From Promethearchaeota archaeon (GTDB lineage: Archaea; Asgardarchaeota; Lokiarchaeia; Sigyniarchaeales; SOKP01): a DNA stretch of 64,000 nucleotides. This document shows, one piece after another, positions 26,683 to 35,606 of the stretch. Location: NCBI GenBank assembly GCA_019894975.1, contig JAGXNO010000010.1, positions 1-64,000 on the forward strand, given 5' to 3'. Numbering within the stretch: the first letter of the stretch is position 1; every line of letters starts with the position of its first letter. A model generated the notes under the pieces. The model saw nothing but the letters and a program-made list of their open reading frames with translations, had not been told where the DNA came from and ran no database searches. A program made the translations under genes and the position numbers.

Positions 26683-27994
26683 AACTTCAAAATCCTCTGA
26701 AGTTCAAAGACTTTATTTTCGAGAACCTAATTTAGGGTTGCTCTATTTAACAGCAATTTTAGACCAACACAATATCCCTATAGATATATTAGATCTCGAA
26801 CAGTTCTTAGACTTGAGTGAGTTAGAATTAAAACACCTAATTGAAGAAAAATCTAACAGTTATAAGATCTTCGGTATTACTTCTTTAACAAATACCTTCC
26901 ATTTAGCTCTTGATATTGCCAAAATAATAAAGGAACAAGACGAGGATAATATTATTGTAATGGGAGGCCCTCATGTCACCTTTATGTATAGAGAAATCTT
27001 AGAAAATGATATCAAAAATCAAAAATTGATTGACTTCATTTGTATTGGGGAAGCCGAAAACTCTTTTCTGCAGTTAGTTAATTTGTTAATCGGTTTAACA
27101 CCAAATAATGTTTCCTTAGAAAATATCGAAAATGAATTATCATCAATTCCAGGGATTGCTTTTAACGACTTAAAGGGAAACCTAATAGTTACTCAAGCTG
27201 CTGTTGAAACTAATTTAGAACTTTTACCTTTACCTGCACGGTATAAACTTTCTCATGAATATTATTATTATACAATTGCTAATGTGATTGTTAATAGAGG
27301 ATGTCCAAATCAATGTTCCTTCTGCTCAAGGCAAAAACTTTTCAAAAAAACTAAAATTAGAAGCACTACATCGATTTTGTCTGAAATTCGAGATATAATT
27401 TCTCTACAAACCTATAATTACATCAATTTTTACGATAACATTAATATAAATAATGAGTTTTTTAGAGATTTTTGCAATATTTTTATTAAAAACAAGTTAG
27501 AAATTCCATGGGGATGTGAAATTCGTGTAGATGTAATCTCCGAGGAAGATGCTCGCCTCTTAAAAAAAGCGGGTTGTCGATTAATCGCAACGGGGGTTGA
27601 ATCTGCAAGTATAGAAGTTTTACAAAAGAATTTTAAGTATCAAGATCCAGATCTGGTAAAGAATGGATTAATAAATTTGAAGAAGTTTAATATACCTATC
27701 CAAGCTTATTTTGTTTTAGGGTTACCTGGAGAAACTGAAGCTACGTTTAAACAAACTCTTGAATATATAGAGCAATTACCCTTAGAAAAGGGAGATAAAA
27801 TAGATTATTTCATAGCAACTCCCTATCCTGGTTCTCAATTATGGGATAAAAGAAAAAACTTTGAAATTAAAATTATTGAAAATGATTTCTCACGATTTGA
27901 TTGTAATCATATAATCTTTGAAACACCAGATTTAAATTTAATAAAATTAGAAAAATTATATTCTCTTGCAAAAAAGATTGAGTTGGATTTTTGA
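26660..27994 (+). CDS. B12-binding-domain radical SAM protein
   Basis: 444 residues. Residues 1-145 form a cobalamin-binding-like Rossmann domain (GITSLTNTFH, MGGPHVTF at 101-108), without the DxHxxG base-off motif. The radical SAM core starts at CPNQCSFC (Cys215, Cys219, Cys222, a CxxxCxxC cluster), followed by the GVES and GLPGET segments typical of the TIM barrel. Relatives do methylations, ring changes or methylthiolations. Substrate unknown. It overlaps the genes on both sides (23 and 4 bases), a tight three-gene operon. Confidence 0.88.
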   Translation: MILLINPKTSKSSEVQRLYFREPNLGLLYLTAILDQHNIPIDILDLEQFLDLSELELKHLIEEKSNSYKIFGITSLTNTFHLALDIAKIIKEQDEDNIIVMGGPHVTFMYREILENDIKNQKLIDFICIGEAENSFLQLVNLLIGLTPNNVSLENIENELSSIPGIAFNDLKGNLIVTQAAVETNLELLPLPARYKLSHEYYYYTIANVIVNRGCPNQCSFCSRQKLFKKTKIRSTTSILSEIRDIISLQTYNYINFYDNININNEFFRDFCNIFIKNKLEIPWGCEIRVDVISEEDARLLKKAGCRLIATGVESASIEVLQKNFKYQDPDLVKNGLINLKKFNIPIQAYFVLGLPGETEATFKQTLEYIEQLPLEKGDKIDYFIATPYPGSQLWDKRKNFEIKIIENDFSRFDCNHIIFETPDLNLIKLEKLYSLAKKIELDF

Positions 27995-28335
27995 AAAGGT
28001 GCTTAATTATTCCTAGTATTTTCACTGAAAATGTTATTCAAATAATCAAAAGTATTCCCAAAGGAAGAGTTCTCACTTATGGTCGTATAGCTAAATTAGC
28101 AGGAAATCCAAGAGCTGCTAGGCAAGTTTCATGGACTCTTCATTCTTCTAGTAAGAAATATAATTTGCCATGGCATCGTGTAATAAGTTCAAACGGGACA
28201 CTAGCAATGGTCTCAACGGAAGATAAACAATATCATAAAAAACTTCTAGAGCTTGAAGGTGTTAAGTTTACTGGAGAGTTTAAAATTGATCTGAAGAAAT
28301 ATCTCTGGGATATAGAATCATTTAACAATATTTAG
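27991..28335 (+). CDS. Alkyltransferase-like protein (ATL) with PWHR active-site motif
   Basis: 114 residues from TTG 27991, overlapping the radical SAM stop (TTGA). The DNA-binding domain of O6-alkylguanine transferases is clear: TYGRIAKLAG, NPRAARQVSWTL and then PWHRVISSNG, where Trp61 replaces the acceptor Cys of PCHR. ATL proteins of this type cannot take up the alkyl group; they flip and bind alkylated guanine and pass the lesion to nucleotide excision repair. The operon with a radical SAM protein is unusual for it. Confidence 0.9.
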   Translation: MKRCLIIPSIFTENVIQIIKSIPKGRVLTYGRIAKLAGNPRAARQVSWTLHSSSKKYNLPWHRVISSNGTLAMVSTEDKQYHKKLLELEGVKFTGEFKIDLKKYLWDIESFNNI

Positions 28336-28345
28336 ATTGAAGGCT

Positions 28346-28729
28346 TTACAGCTCAGATCTATGAGGTAAACATGTTGGAAATGTCCTAAAAAATAATGAA
28401 AATGCCGCATCTTCTTTTCCTTCTTTTATTAGATACTTAATGTTTTCGAGATTATCTTTCTGATTATTTATTATCTTAGGATTCATTCCAATCTTAACAA
28501 ATCGTTTGAATCTTTCATCTAAAAGTAAAGATATTCTATTTTCATCATCTTCTTTATAATTCTTAAAGTCTTTTCTGCATGCTATTACAACTTTCCCATA
28601 CTCTGGCTTTTTAGGGAATTTTCCTTCAGCAATCGTATATGTAATTTTATTTTCACCCCTTCTATAAATAAAACTTAAATTTTTTTCTTTGATATAAATG
28701 TCAATTTGTATATATATAATTTTTGATTC
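28346..28729 (-). pseudogene. Coding-like open frame without a normal start
   Basis: The frame is open for 127 codons from an upstream TAA at 28730 to the TAA at 28346. It reads like real protein: FIYRRGENKITYTIAEG, PEYGKVVIACRKDF, DENRISLLLDERFKRFVKIG and a helical end. The only ATG is internal (in KIGMNP) and there is no GTG or TTG upstream of it. Either it is the remains of a gene that lost its 5' end, or it starts at ATT/ATA near 28720. It fills most of the 490-base gap between the ATL gene and the aminotransferase. Confidence 0.35.
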
Positions 28730-28828
28730 TTAATTCATCCTTAGAAAAGAATTTGAAAAATTCTATGAAGATCCTTTTATAATATATTTCATAATCTCTC
28801 TTATTATTTCAAAAAAAGTAAAACTAAA

Positions 28829-29956
28829 ATGCCAGAATTTCAACCTTTTCTTATGGAGCGTTGGATGTCCAAATTTGAGCAAGAAGTTGAATTCAACTTA
28901 TCTGAAAGCGGTGTACATCCAATATTGCTCAGCGAATTACTAAAAGATGATCCTGATAATATTAATCAATTACTTGCAACGGATCTTAACTATCCACATG
29001 TTGAGGGAATCCCTGAATTAAGAGAAAATATTGCTGCTCTCTATAATGGTGCTAGTATCAATAATATTTTAGTAACAACAGGAGCGATCGAAGCCAATTT
29101 TAACGCAGTCCACACACTCCTTAGTAGAGGCGATGAAATCGTCATTATGCTCCCCAACTATATGCAAATATGGGGGATCGCTAAAAATTTTGAGTATAAA
29201 ATAAAAACATTCCACTTACGTGAAGAAAACGGTTGGTCACCAGATATAGATGAGTTGAATGAAGTTGTATCTAAAAATACCAAGTTAATAGCTGTGTGCA
29301 ATCCTAATAATCCTACAGGTTATATTCTTACTGAGAATGAAATGCAAGGAATTACGGACATAGCCGAACAGGCAGGAGCATGGGTTTTAGCTGATGAGGT
29401 ATATTCTGGAGCTGAACGACTAACTGATAATGAAACACCGTCTTTTTATGGACGATATGATAAAGTTATAGCAATTGGAAGTATGAGTAAAGCGTATGGG
29501 TTACCAGGATTACGCATTGGGTGGGCAGTGGCTCCTGTTGATACTATAAATAAAATTTGGGCTCGACATGAATATACAACTATTAGTGCTACGATGCTCT
29601 CAAATAAACTTGCAGCAATCGCACTCTCCCCTCAAGTCCGACCACGAATTATACAGCGCACTCGTAATTTTATTCGACAAGGATATCCGATCTTACAAAA
29701 TTGGATGGAAAGCCATGAAAATACATTTACTGTTGTGCCCCCACAAGCAGCTGCGATTGCCTTTGTTCGATATAATTTAGATATCAACTCAACCGAATTT
29801 GCAGAACGATTGCGTAAAGAAAAGAGTGTTTTTCTTGTTCCTGGAGATCATTTTGGAATGGATAAATTCTTTCGGATTAGCTATGGATTACCCTCAGATT
29901 ATCTTACCTCCGGACTAAATCGTATGCATGATTTAATTATGCAAATTAAGAGATAA
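28829..29956 (+). CDS. PLP-dependent class I/II aminotransferase
   Basis: 375 residues of fold type I. The Schiff-base lysine is in SMSKAYGLPGLRIGW near residue 220; NPNNPTG (about 156-162) and DEVYSG (about 186-191) contact the cofactor, and the final RISYG carries the carboxylate-binding Arg. Sequence style is that of aspartate/aromatic-type or capreomycidine-synthase-like aminotransferases. Amino donor and acceptor cannot be told. Monocistronic by position. Start ATG 28829. Confidence 0.92.
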   Translation: MPEFQPFLMERWMSKFEQEVEFNLSESGVHPILLSELLKDDPDNINQLLATDLNYPHVEGIPELRENIAALYNGASINNILVTTGAIEANFNAVHTLLSRGDEIVIMLPNYMQIWGIAKNFEYKIKTFHLREENGWSPDIDELNEVVSKNTKLIAVCNPNNPTGYILTENEMQGITDIAEQAGAWVLADEVYSGAERLTDNETPSFYGRYDKVIAIGSMSKAYGLPGLRIGWAVAPVDTINKIWARHEYTTISATMLSNKLAAIALSPQVRPRIIQRTRNFIRQGYPILQNWMESHENTFTVVPPQAAAIAFVRYNLDINSTEFAERLRKEKSVFLVPGDHFGMDKFFRISYGLPSDYLTSGLNRMHDLIMQIKR

Positions 29957-30124
29957 ATTTTAGACTCCTTTTTATTATTTAAGAGATAAACCAATCAATA
30001 ATTTTATTAATAGAAGATTAACTCTAGATAATTGTAGTGTTATCTCAAAAATACACTATTATAAATAAGTATTTTCCACAAAATTATAAAAAGAAAATTT
30101 AAATAACTATAAAAGGAAAAATAT

Positions 30125-31420
30125 ATGCCAAAATCAGATTACTTCATCGGAGAAGCCTTAATTGGAGAAGGCGCAGACCTCGCTCACATAGATTTGATAA
30201 TTGGTTCAAAAGATGGACCTGTAGGCATTTCTTTTGCTAATGCACTAAGCAACCCCTCAAAGGGTCATGGCGGTCTACTCGGAGCTATTCGCCCGAATTT
30301 AATAACTCGCCCTTATACAATCATTATTCCCAAAGTCACAGTTGGCGATCTGGAAGATGCTAATAAGATCTTTGGTCCTGCCCAAGCAGCAGTTGCGAAA
30401 GGTATTGCCGATGCCGTTGAAGAAGGCTTAATTCCTTTAAATAAAGTGGATGAATGGCTAATAATTGTTAGTGTGTTTATCCATCCTGCAGCTAAGGATT
30501 ATCGAAAAATTTATCAGTATAATTATGGCGCAACAAAATTAGCTATTCAGAGAGCCATAAAATCATATCCTCCAATTGAAAAGATATTTTATGATAAAGA
30601 TCGCGCTAAACACCCTGTTGCAGGGATACGTGTACCTAGACTCTGGCGTCCACCATACGTACAAGTAGCGTTAGACGCCCCGAATATAGAAAAGCAAATT
30701 AAAGTTGTAAAGCAACTACCAAAGAGTGATCGTATCATAATAGAAATCGGAACACCATTTCTTAAGAAATACGGGGTTGAATCGATTAAACAAATCCGAG
30801 AGGTTGCAAAAGAAAAATTCATCGTCGCTGATTTGAAAACATTGGATGTTGGTAAACTGGAAGTTGATTTTGCCTTTGATGCAACTGCTGACGCTGTTGT
30901 AGCAAGTGGTTTAGCTGCGACTGCCTCACTTGATAAGTTTATCCTAGAAGCACAACGAATGGGTATTCATGCTTTTGTTGATACAATGGAAGTTCAAAAT
31001 CCTATTGAGAAGTTAAGATCCCTAAAGCAAATTCCTGATGTCGTCATATTACACAGGGCAATAGATGTTGAGCAATCTGCAGCAGGAGATATATCGCATG
31101 ACGCAGCTCAAAAAGCCCGTTGGGGTTTAGTTCCAAAAATAAAAGAATTATATGCTAGTCAAAAGAAAGCTTCAGGAAAAGATAGAGTACTGGTCGCTGT
31201 TGCTGGAGGTATTGAGCCAAGAACTGCAACATATGCTTTAGAACAAGGTGCCGATATATTAATTGTAGGGAGATTCATTGCTTCTGCTAAAGATGTGGAG
31301 TTTGCAATGAGAAGAATACTTAATGTACTACCTGGTTATCAAGATATCGACTTAAAGAGAATCCACTCTGAAGATGATGATAACTCTGTGGAAAAAAGTG
31401 GCGGTCCCAAATGGGATTAA
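30125..31420 (+). CDS. fae-hps: Bifunctional formaldehyde-activating enzyme / 3-hexulose-6-phosphate synthase
   Basis: 431 residues. The Fae domain (1-165) shows GEGADLAHIDLIIG with the family's active-site His, GHGGLLGAIRPN and PKVTVGD. The Hps domain (about 170-400) has VQVALD, EIGTP, ADLKTLD and the phosphate-binding GGIEPRTA and GRFI segments. Fae condenses formaldehyde with tetrahydromethanopterin; Hps joins formaldehyde to ribulose 5-phosphate, or in archaea runs in reverse to make ribulose phosphate for nucleotides. The fused form is known from archaea, mainly methanogens. Preceded by AAAGGAAAA. Confidence 0.95.
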   Translation: MPKSDYFIGEALIGEGADLAHIDLIIGSKDGPVGISFANALSNPSKGHGGLLGAIRPNLITRPYTIIIPKVTVGDLEDANKIFGPAQAAVAKGIADAVEEGLIPLNKVDEWLIIVSVFIHPAAKDYRKIYQYNYGATKLAIQRAIKSYPPIEKIFYDKDRAKHPVAGIRVPRLWRPPYVQVALDAPNIEKQIKVVKQLPKSDRIIIEIGTPFLKKYGVESIKQIREVAKEKFIVADLKTLDVGKLEVDFAFDATADAVVASGLAATASLDKFILEAQRMGIHAFVDTMEVQNPIEKLRSLKQIPDVVILHRAIDVEQSAAGDISHDAAQKARWGLVPKIKELYASQKKASGKDRVLVAVAGGIEPRTATYALEQGADILIVGRFIASAKDVEFAMRRILNVLPGYQDIDLKRIHSEDDDNSVEKSGGPKWD

Positions 31421-31552
31421 CTATTGAAGAAATTTCATAAGCCTTAATTTTTTTTAGATCTCTGTTTTTCTTTTGTATATTAATTCCTAACATAATTTAA
31501 ATTACTTCTAGTATATTTTAGTATAGTACATTAATATATTAGAGATTGATTT

Positions 31553-32113
31553 ATGGTTCAACACGATAAGGGAAGTGAAGCAGAAACTCTACCAAGACCT
31601 GGTTCAGCTCTCTATAATTTGAATCATCCTGATGAAAAAATAAAGGAAAAAACACTAAAAAAATATAAAAGGGTAAATAAGTTCTTAGTTCTTCCTTTAT
31701 ATAGACTAAAAATTTTACCACTTCTTGGATTTGGCAGGGTTTTTCTGATTTTAATAACAAAAGGGAGAATTTCTGGTAAAAAAAGAAGGACTCCTTTAGA
31801 GTACCATCGAATTGAGGGGATTATAACTATCTTTTCTGGAAGGGGGGAAGACTCTGGTTGGATGAAAAACATACGTGCTGCCTCTGAGTCGGTATGGGTT
31901 AAGCATGGTTTTCATTCATTTCATGCAAAAGTAGATTTTATACAAGATGAATCTGAAAAACTTAAAATTGTTAAATGGTATGTTAATAATCATAGTAAAT
32001 CCGCAAAGATGCTATTTGGTTGGAATCCCAAGAAAGATAATCCTGAAATTACGGATTTTTCTGAATTTTTGAAAATGATTTCAATTATCCGTCTTATTCC
32101 TAAAGAGAATTAA
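31553..32113 (+). CDS. F420H2-type nitroreductase/quinone reductase (DDN family)
   Basis: 186 residues. The conserved core TKGRISGKKRRTPLEYHR, then FSGRGEDSGWMKNIRA, is that of the deazaflavin-dependent nitroreductase family (split barrel). Members use reduced F420 and often act on quinones or nitro compounds at the membrane. F420 binding is inferred from the family. The first 50 residues are an extra charged extension. Start ATG 31553. It converges with the U32 gene, five bases away. Confidence 0.85.
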   Translation: MVQHDKGSEAETLPRPGSALYNLNHPDEKIKEKTLKKYKRVNKFLVLPLYRLKILPLLGFGRVFLILITKGRISGKKRRTPLEYHRIEGIITIFSGRGEDSGWMKNIRAASESVWVKHGFHSFHAKVDFIQDESEKLKIVKWYVNNHSKSAKMLFGWNPKKDNPEITDFSEFLKMISIIRLIPKEN

Positions 32114-32118
32114 GAGAA

Positions 32119-33372
32119 TTATTTTTGCTTTTCTAATTTGAAAATTTTATCATTTTTTTTGACAGGTCTATCAACTGTTATTCCAATAGTCATCCTTTCC
32201 TTACTAGATGTGATGACTGGTGTTTCTGTTAGATTTCTTTTTTGTTTAATTTGAATAGATTTGACTTCTTGTCTCAGGTATGTGTCGGTATGAGTGCCAA
32301 TAATAAAGATTTCATCCTTTAACTTAAGATTTCCTGCCGTAAGTAAAATTTTGGCAGCTTTCTTTTCTGGGAAATAGTTCAAAACCTTACCTATCTCAAT
32401 TTTTTTATAGTTTGAAATGTTGCCATCAAATTCTCTTTGTATTTCTCTGCCCGTTGGTAATCCAAAATAAAATCCTGTGGAGAACCCGCGATTGTATACC
32501 TTATTCAACCTTTTAAGCCAATCTTTTACTTTATCTTGTGTGAAAGTATTTTCATAAAATGAATTAATTGCTTCACTGTAGCAAGAAGCTACCTCTTCAA
32601 CGTATATTGGATCTCTCATCCGACCTTCAATTTTAAAAGCGTCAATTTTTGCATTAATTAATTTTGGGATATGCTCAATCATACAGAGATCTTTTGCATT
32701 GATAAAAAAAACTCCATCATAGAGCAGTTCGTTACTTTGATCATCATATACTCGCCATCTTCTTCTGCATGGTTGAACACACTTCCCTCTATTTGCAGAA
32801 TAATCCTGAGATTGACAGAGTTCAGCAGAAAAGTAACATCGCCCCGATATTGATGTGCATTGCGCCCCATGAACAAAAGTTTCAATTTCTACTTTACTTA
32901 CCTTATTTTTAATTTCTTTAATTTGTTCTAATGATAGCTCCCTTGCAAGAATTAATCTTTGTGCTCCTAATGATTCATAGAATAATGCCGTACGAGAATT
33001 TGAAATATTAGCTTGAGTAGAAATATGGAAATTTAAACCCTTTTCTTTTACTAACTGGATTGCACTAATATCATGAATGATAACCGCGTCAATTTCTGCC
33101 TCTACAGCTTTATCCAGTATTTGCTCTAAAAGAGATAATTCATTTTCATATATCACTATATTAGTTGTCAAATAGGCGCGAATATTATTACTGTGACATG
33201 TTTTCACTATGTTGTTTAAATCATCTAATTTAAAATTGTCACTGTACATTCTCATGTTAAGAGATTCAACACCAAAATAAACCGCATCAGTTTTTCCGAG
33301 TACAGCATTTAAAGATTTATAGTTTTTTAAAGGAGCCATTAATTCGACTTGTTTTCCATCCATATTTTTCAT
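32119..33372 (-). CDS. U32-family protein (YegQ/TrhP-like)
   Basis: 417 residues. The U32 signature with EIETFVHGAQCTSISGRC and the cysteine cluster C-x6-C...C-x3-C (GRCYFSAELCQ ... RGKCVQPCRR) is present at about residues 165-205, as is KIEGRMRDP near 245. Although called peptidases, characterised U32 proteins hydroxylate or modify tRNA and rRNA bases with an Fe-S cluster and prephenate-linked chemistry. The C-terminal beta domain of about 90 residues is kept. Start ATG 33372; a second ATG lies three codons on. Confidence 0.88.
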   Translation of the reverse strand: MKNMDGKQVELMAPLKNYKSLNAVLGKTDAVYFGVESLNMRMYSDNFKLDDLNNIVKTCHSNNIRAYLTTNIVIYENELSLLEQILDKAVEAEIDAVIIHDISAIQLVKEKGLNFHISTQANISNSRTALFYESLGAQRLILARELSLEQIKEIKNKVSKVEIETFVHGAQCTSISGRCYFSAELCQSQDYSANRGKCVQPCRRRWRVYDDQSNELLYDGVFFINAKDLCMIEHIPKLINAKIDAFKIEGRMRDPIYVEEVASCYSEAINSFYENTFTQDKVKDWLKRLNKVYNRGFSTGFYFGLPTGREIQREFDGNISNYKKIEIGKVLNYFPEKKAAKILLTAGNLKLKDEIFIIGTHTDTYLRQEVKSIQIKQKRNLTETPVITSSKERMTIGITVDRPVKKNDKIFKLEKQK

Positions 33373-33521
33373 GATATATTTCTTTCAAAAGAATTTAATT
33401 TGAGACTTTTCTTAATGAAACTAGTATATCATAATCTAAATATTTACTATTTTCAAAATTAAAACTTCTAATAATGGAGAAAACAAAATGAAATTGGTTT
33501 TTTTTGAAAATTTTACATTAT

Positions 33522-33869
33522 TGGAAGAGGTTTTATGACTTTTTTAATCCTATCTTTAATAAGATTTTTATCTATTGACAAATTAAATCAAACATTAAAG
33601 TTCTACTTTAATATATATGACAAATAAGGAGATTGTTAAATATGCCAGATAAATATAATATCGAAATGACCTTAGGAGATCTTTTAGAAGATGAAGTTTC
33701 TGGAAAATTCCTAAGAGAAAATTTAAAACAACTCGTTGAGAGTCCTCAAGCTCAAATGGCTATGGGCTTTTCATTACGTCAAATTCAAGAATATGCCGAG
33801 CAAATGGCTCCAGGAACATTTACAAAGGAGCAGCTTGAAGAACTTGATAAGTCGTTAAAAGCACTATAA
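33522..33869 (+). repeat. Tandem duplication, copy 1 (promoter plus gene)
   Basis: From TGGAAGAGG at 33522 through the small gene ending at 33869 the sequence is closely repeated at 33955-34306. Shared upstream blocks include AAACATTAAAGTTCTACTT and ACAAATAAGGAGATTGTTAA, so promoter, ribosome binding site and gene were copied as one unit. Confidence 0.85.
33642..33869 (+). CDS. Small acidic helical protein, duplicated (copy 1)
   Basis: 75 residues from ATG 33642; AAGGAG ends 10 bases upstream, which rules out the nearer in-frame TTG at 33633. Two conserved blocks are shared with copy 2: the start MPDKYxxEMTLGDLLED and the core ESPQAQMAMGFSLRQIQEYAEQM, ending in FTKEQLEExDKxLKAL. Probably three helices with an amphipathic C-terminal half. 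It has no transmembrane part and no known motif. The strong conservation between copies against a drifting spacer shows both are under selection. Confidence 0.8.
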   Translation: MPDKYNIEMTLGDLLEDEVSGKFLRENLKQLVESPQAQMAMGFSLRQIQEYAEQMAPGTFTKEQLEELDKSLKAL

Positions 33870-33898
33870 GATAGTGTATAATTATTCCTAATTTTCAA

Positions 33899-33907
33899 TT
33901 TTTTTTT
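33899..33907 (+). terminator. T-rich terminator between the duplicated genes
   Basis: Nine T residues, 30 bases after the first copy's stop; an equivalent T run (34337-34346) follows the second copy, so each copy is likely a separate transcription unit. Confidence 0.5.
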
Positions 33908-33954
33908 CACTTTTCTTATTCAAATTCAAGATAAAAACAAGTAAATTACTTTAC

Positions 33955-34306
33955 TGGAAGAGGATTTAAGATTTTTTTTGATCCTATCATTAAAAAGATT
34001 TTTATCTATTAACAAATTAAATCAAACATTAAAGTTCTACTTTAATAGTTGACAAATAAGGAGATTGTTAATATGCCAGATAAATATAGTGTTGAAATGA
34101 CCTTAGGGGACCTTTTAGAAGATCCAGTTACTGAAAAATTCTTAAAAAGTCTTCCAGGAATGGCACAAATGATTGAAAGTCCACAAGCTCAAATGGCTAT
34201 GGGCTTTTCATTGCGTCAAATTCAAGAATATGCCGAGCAAATGTCCCCAGGACAATTTACTAAGGAGCAACTTGAAGAAATGGACAAAGGTTTAAAGGCT
34301 TTGTAA
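33955..34306 (+). repeat. Tandem duplication, copy 2 (promoter plus gene)
   Basis: Second unit of the direct repeat, from TGGAAGAGG at 33955. It differs from copy 1 by scattered substitutions and a two-codon net insertion in the gene near LPGMAQMI, so the duplication is not recent. Confidence 0.85.
34073..34306 (+). CDS. Small acidic helical protein, duplicated (copy 2)
   Basis: 77 residues from ATG 34073 with AAGGAG at the same distance as in copy 1. It matches copy 1 over nearly its full length; the main difference is at residues 26-37 (KSLPGMAQMIES against RENLKQLVES). Function unknown, presumably the same as its neighbour. Confidence 0.8.
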   Translation: MPDKYSVEMTLGDLLEDPVTEKFLKSLPGMAQMIESPQAQMAMGFSLRQIQEYAEQMSPGQFTKEQLEEMDKGLKAL

Positions 34307-34336
34307 ATACAAGGACACTTCTAAAATTATTTCTAA

Positions 34337-34346
34337 TTTTTTTTTT
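34337..34346 (+). terminator. T-rich terminator after copy 2
   Basis: Ten T residues 30 bases after the stop of the second duplicated gene, in the same place as the T run after copy 1. Confidence 0.5.
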
Positions 34347-34414
34347 ATTCATTTAATTTACTAATTAAATATCTCTATAGAACATTCTAAAACAGACCTT
34401 CGAAGTACACACTT

Positions 34415-34825
34415 ATGGCAAGCTTAGTACATATTTTTATGATTAACCTCCTTCCTCTCCGGTCTTCAAACCTATTTACCCATTTCTTATATTTTGTCAT
34501 CCTTCTATCGTATTTCTGTTTGATAGGTTGTGTATTTTTCTTTCCCTTTTTATTTGCGTCATCATCACTAAGAGAAGGATTGAATCTTCTCATTATAATC
34601 TTCCATGATAGTAATAAAACTAACCTAAAAGAAGCGGATAGAAAAAAGCGACTTATTTCTAAAGAGAAAAATATAATTTTAATAAAGATCTGGGAGAATG
34701 TGAAGAAAACTAATTGGTTAAATGAAGTTATTAGGCAGATTGAAGAACAGACCGGTACAAGATTAACTCAGGAACAATTCCCTAAGTTTAGAAACTATCT
34801 TGGTAATTTAACTTCCAAGACTTAA
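34415..34825 (+). CDS. Uncertain ORF with a plausible C-terminal helical region
   Basis: 136 codons from ATG 34415. The first 55 codons give a Phe/Leu-rich chain that looks like the reverse complement of a lysine-rich frame, so they may not be translated. The last 60 residues (KKRLISKEKNIILIKIW, NEVIRQIEEQTGTRLTQEQF) look like a genuine small helical protein. No good start with a ribosome binding site is visible for that part; GTG near 34698 with GGGAG upstream is one choice. Confidence 0.35.
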   Translation: MASLVHIFMINLLPLRSSNLFTHFLYFVILLSYFCLIGCVFFFPFLFASSSLREGLNLLIIIFHDSNKTNLKEADRKKRLISKEKNIILIKIWENVKKTNWLNEVIRQIEEQTGTRLTQEQFPKFRNYLGNLTSKT

Positions 34826-34857
34826 TTTTTTATACTTAAAATTATTTTGTTACTACA

Positions 34858-35478
34858 ATGAGCAGGAAATATCTCATTTGTCATCAGAAACAAAAGAAAT
34901 GTCCCTTTAGAATTCTTGATATACAATTAGATGTCTTTGGTTGTAATTTTTATAAGCAATATTGGCAAGTTTTTAATGAAGGAAACTCTTTTGGTGCAAA
35001 AGTTTTAGTTAATCGGGCCTGCGAATGGATAAAAAAAGAAGAGAGACGACTAGATTTCATTAGTAAGGGTGCTAGTAAAGAAACTATCAAGATGTTAGAA
35101 AATTTAGAGGTCGGGGACATGTTATTTTGGACAAACCGTGTAATATATGTAACACTGCTTGAGAAGCCAACCGAAATTAGTCAAATTGCACGACTCAAAT
35201 GTCGGAAATCTGATGGTAAAGTAATCGAAATTCCAGCATATAATCTCTGTAAAATCTCAAGTGGGACATTCTATGGGGAATACTTCATTGAGGGTGTCAG
35301 GAAAGAGAAAAAAGTACAAGAGCTTGAGTATAAAACAAATTTGTACGGATTTAGGACTGAGATTGAGAGAAGGGAAGATGGATATCTACTAAAAATCTAT
35401 GGGGATTCACAACGAGAAGTTGATGATTTTATATCCCTCTCTTTAGAACAAGATTTTGATATTTCTCCCTATATTTGA
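34858..35478 (+). CDS. Hypothetical protein, 206 aa
   Basis: 206 residues, soluble, with several Cys in the first 35 residues (CHQKQKKC, GCNF) that do not form a regular zinc motif. The middle is beta-rich (GDMLFWTNRVIYVTLLEKP) and the end alternates charged strands (GYLLKIYGDS). I recognise no family. It begins 32 bases after the uncertain frame at 34415-34825 and converges with the coiled-coil regulator gene. Confidence 0.6.
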   Translation: MSRKYLICHQKQKKCPFRILDIQLDVFGCNFYKQYWQVFNEGNSFGAKVLVNRACEWIKKEERRLDFISKGASKETIKMLENLEVGDMLFWTNRVIYVTLLEKPTEISQIARLKCRKSDGKVIEIPAYNLCKISSGTFYGEYFIEGVRKEKKVQELEYKTNLYGFRTEIERREDGYLLKIYGDSQREVDDFISLSLEQDFDISPYI

Positions 35479-35606
35479 ATTTGCACTTCTATAGAAAAAG
35501 TAAAAGAAAAGGCAAAAAAAAATATTTATAATATCTTGTGCTAGCTGATATAAACTCGTCTCTCTTCTTCGCATTCTTGTTTTTCGCTTATGGATTCTGC
35601 CAGAAA

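Noticed and set aside
33399..33640. Possible CRISPR or mobile-element boundary at the duplicated genes
   Set aside because: The repeat is only two units of about 350 bases containing genes; no short regular spacers, terminal inverted repeats or transposase are present.
34387..34593. 68-codon minus-strand frame rich in Lys and Arg
   Set aside because: It overlaps the hydrophobic part of the plus-strand frame at 34415. It reads a little like a basic small protein, but has no ribosome binding site or recognisable motif, so neither strand can be preferred with confidence.
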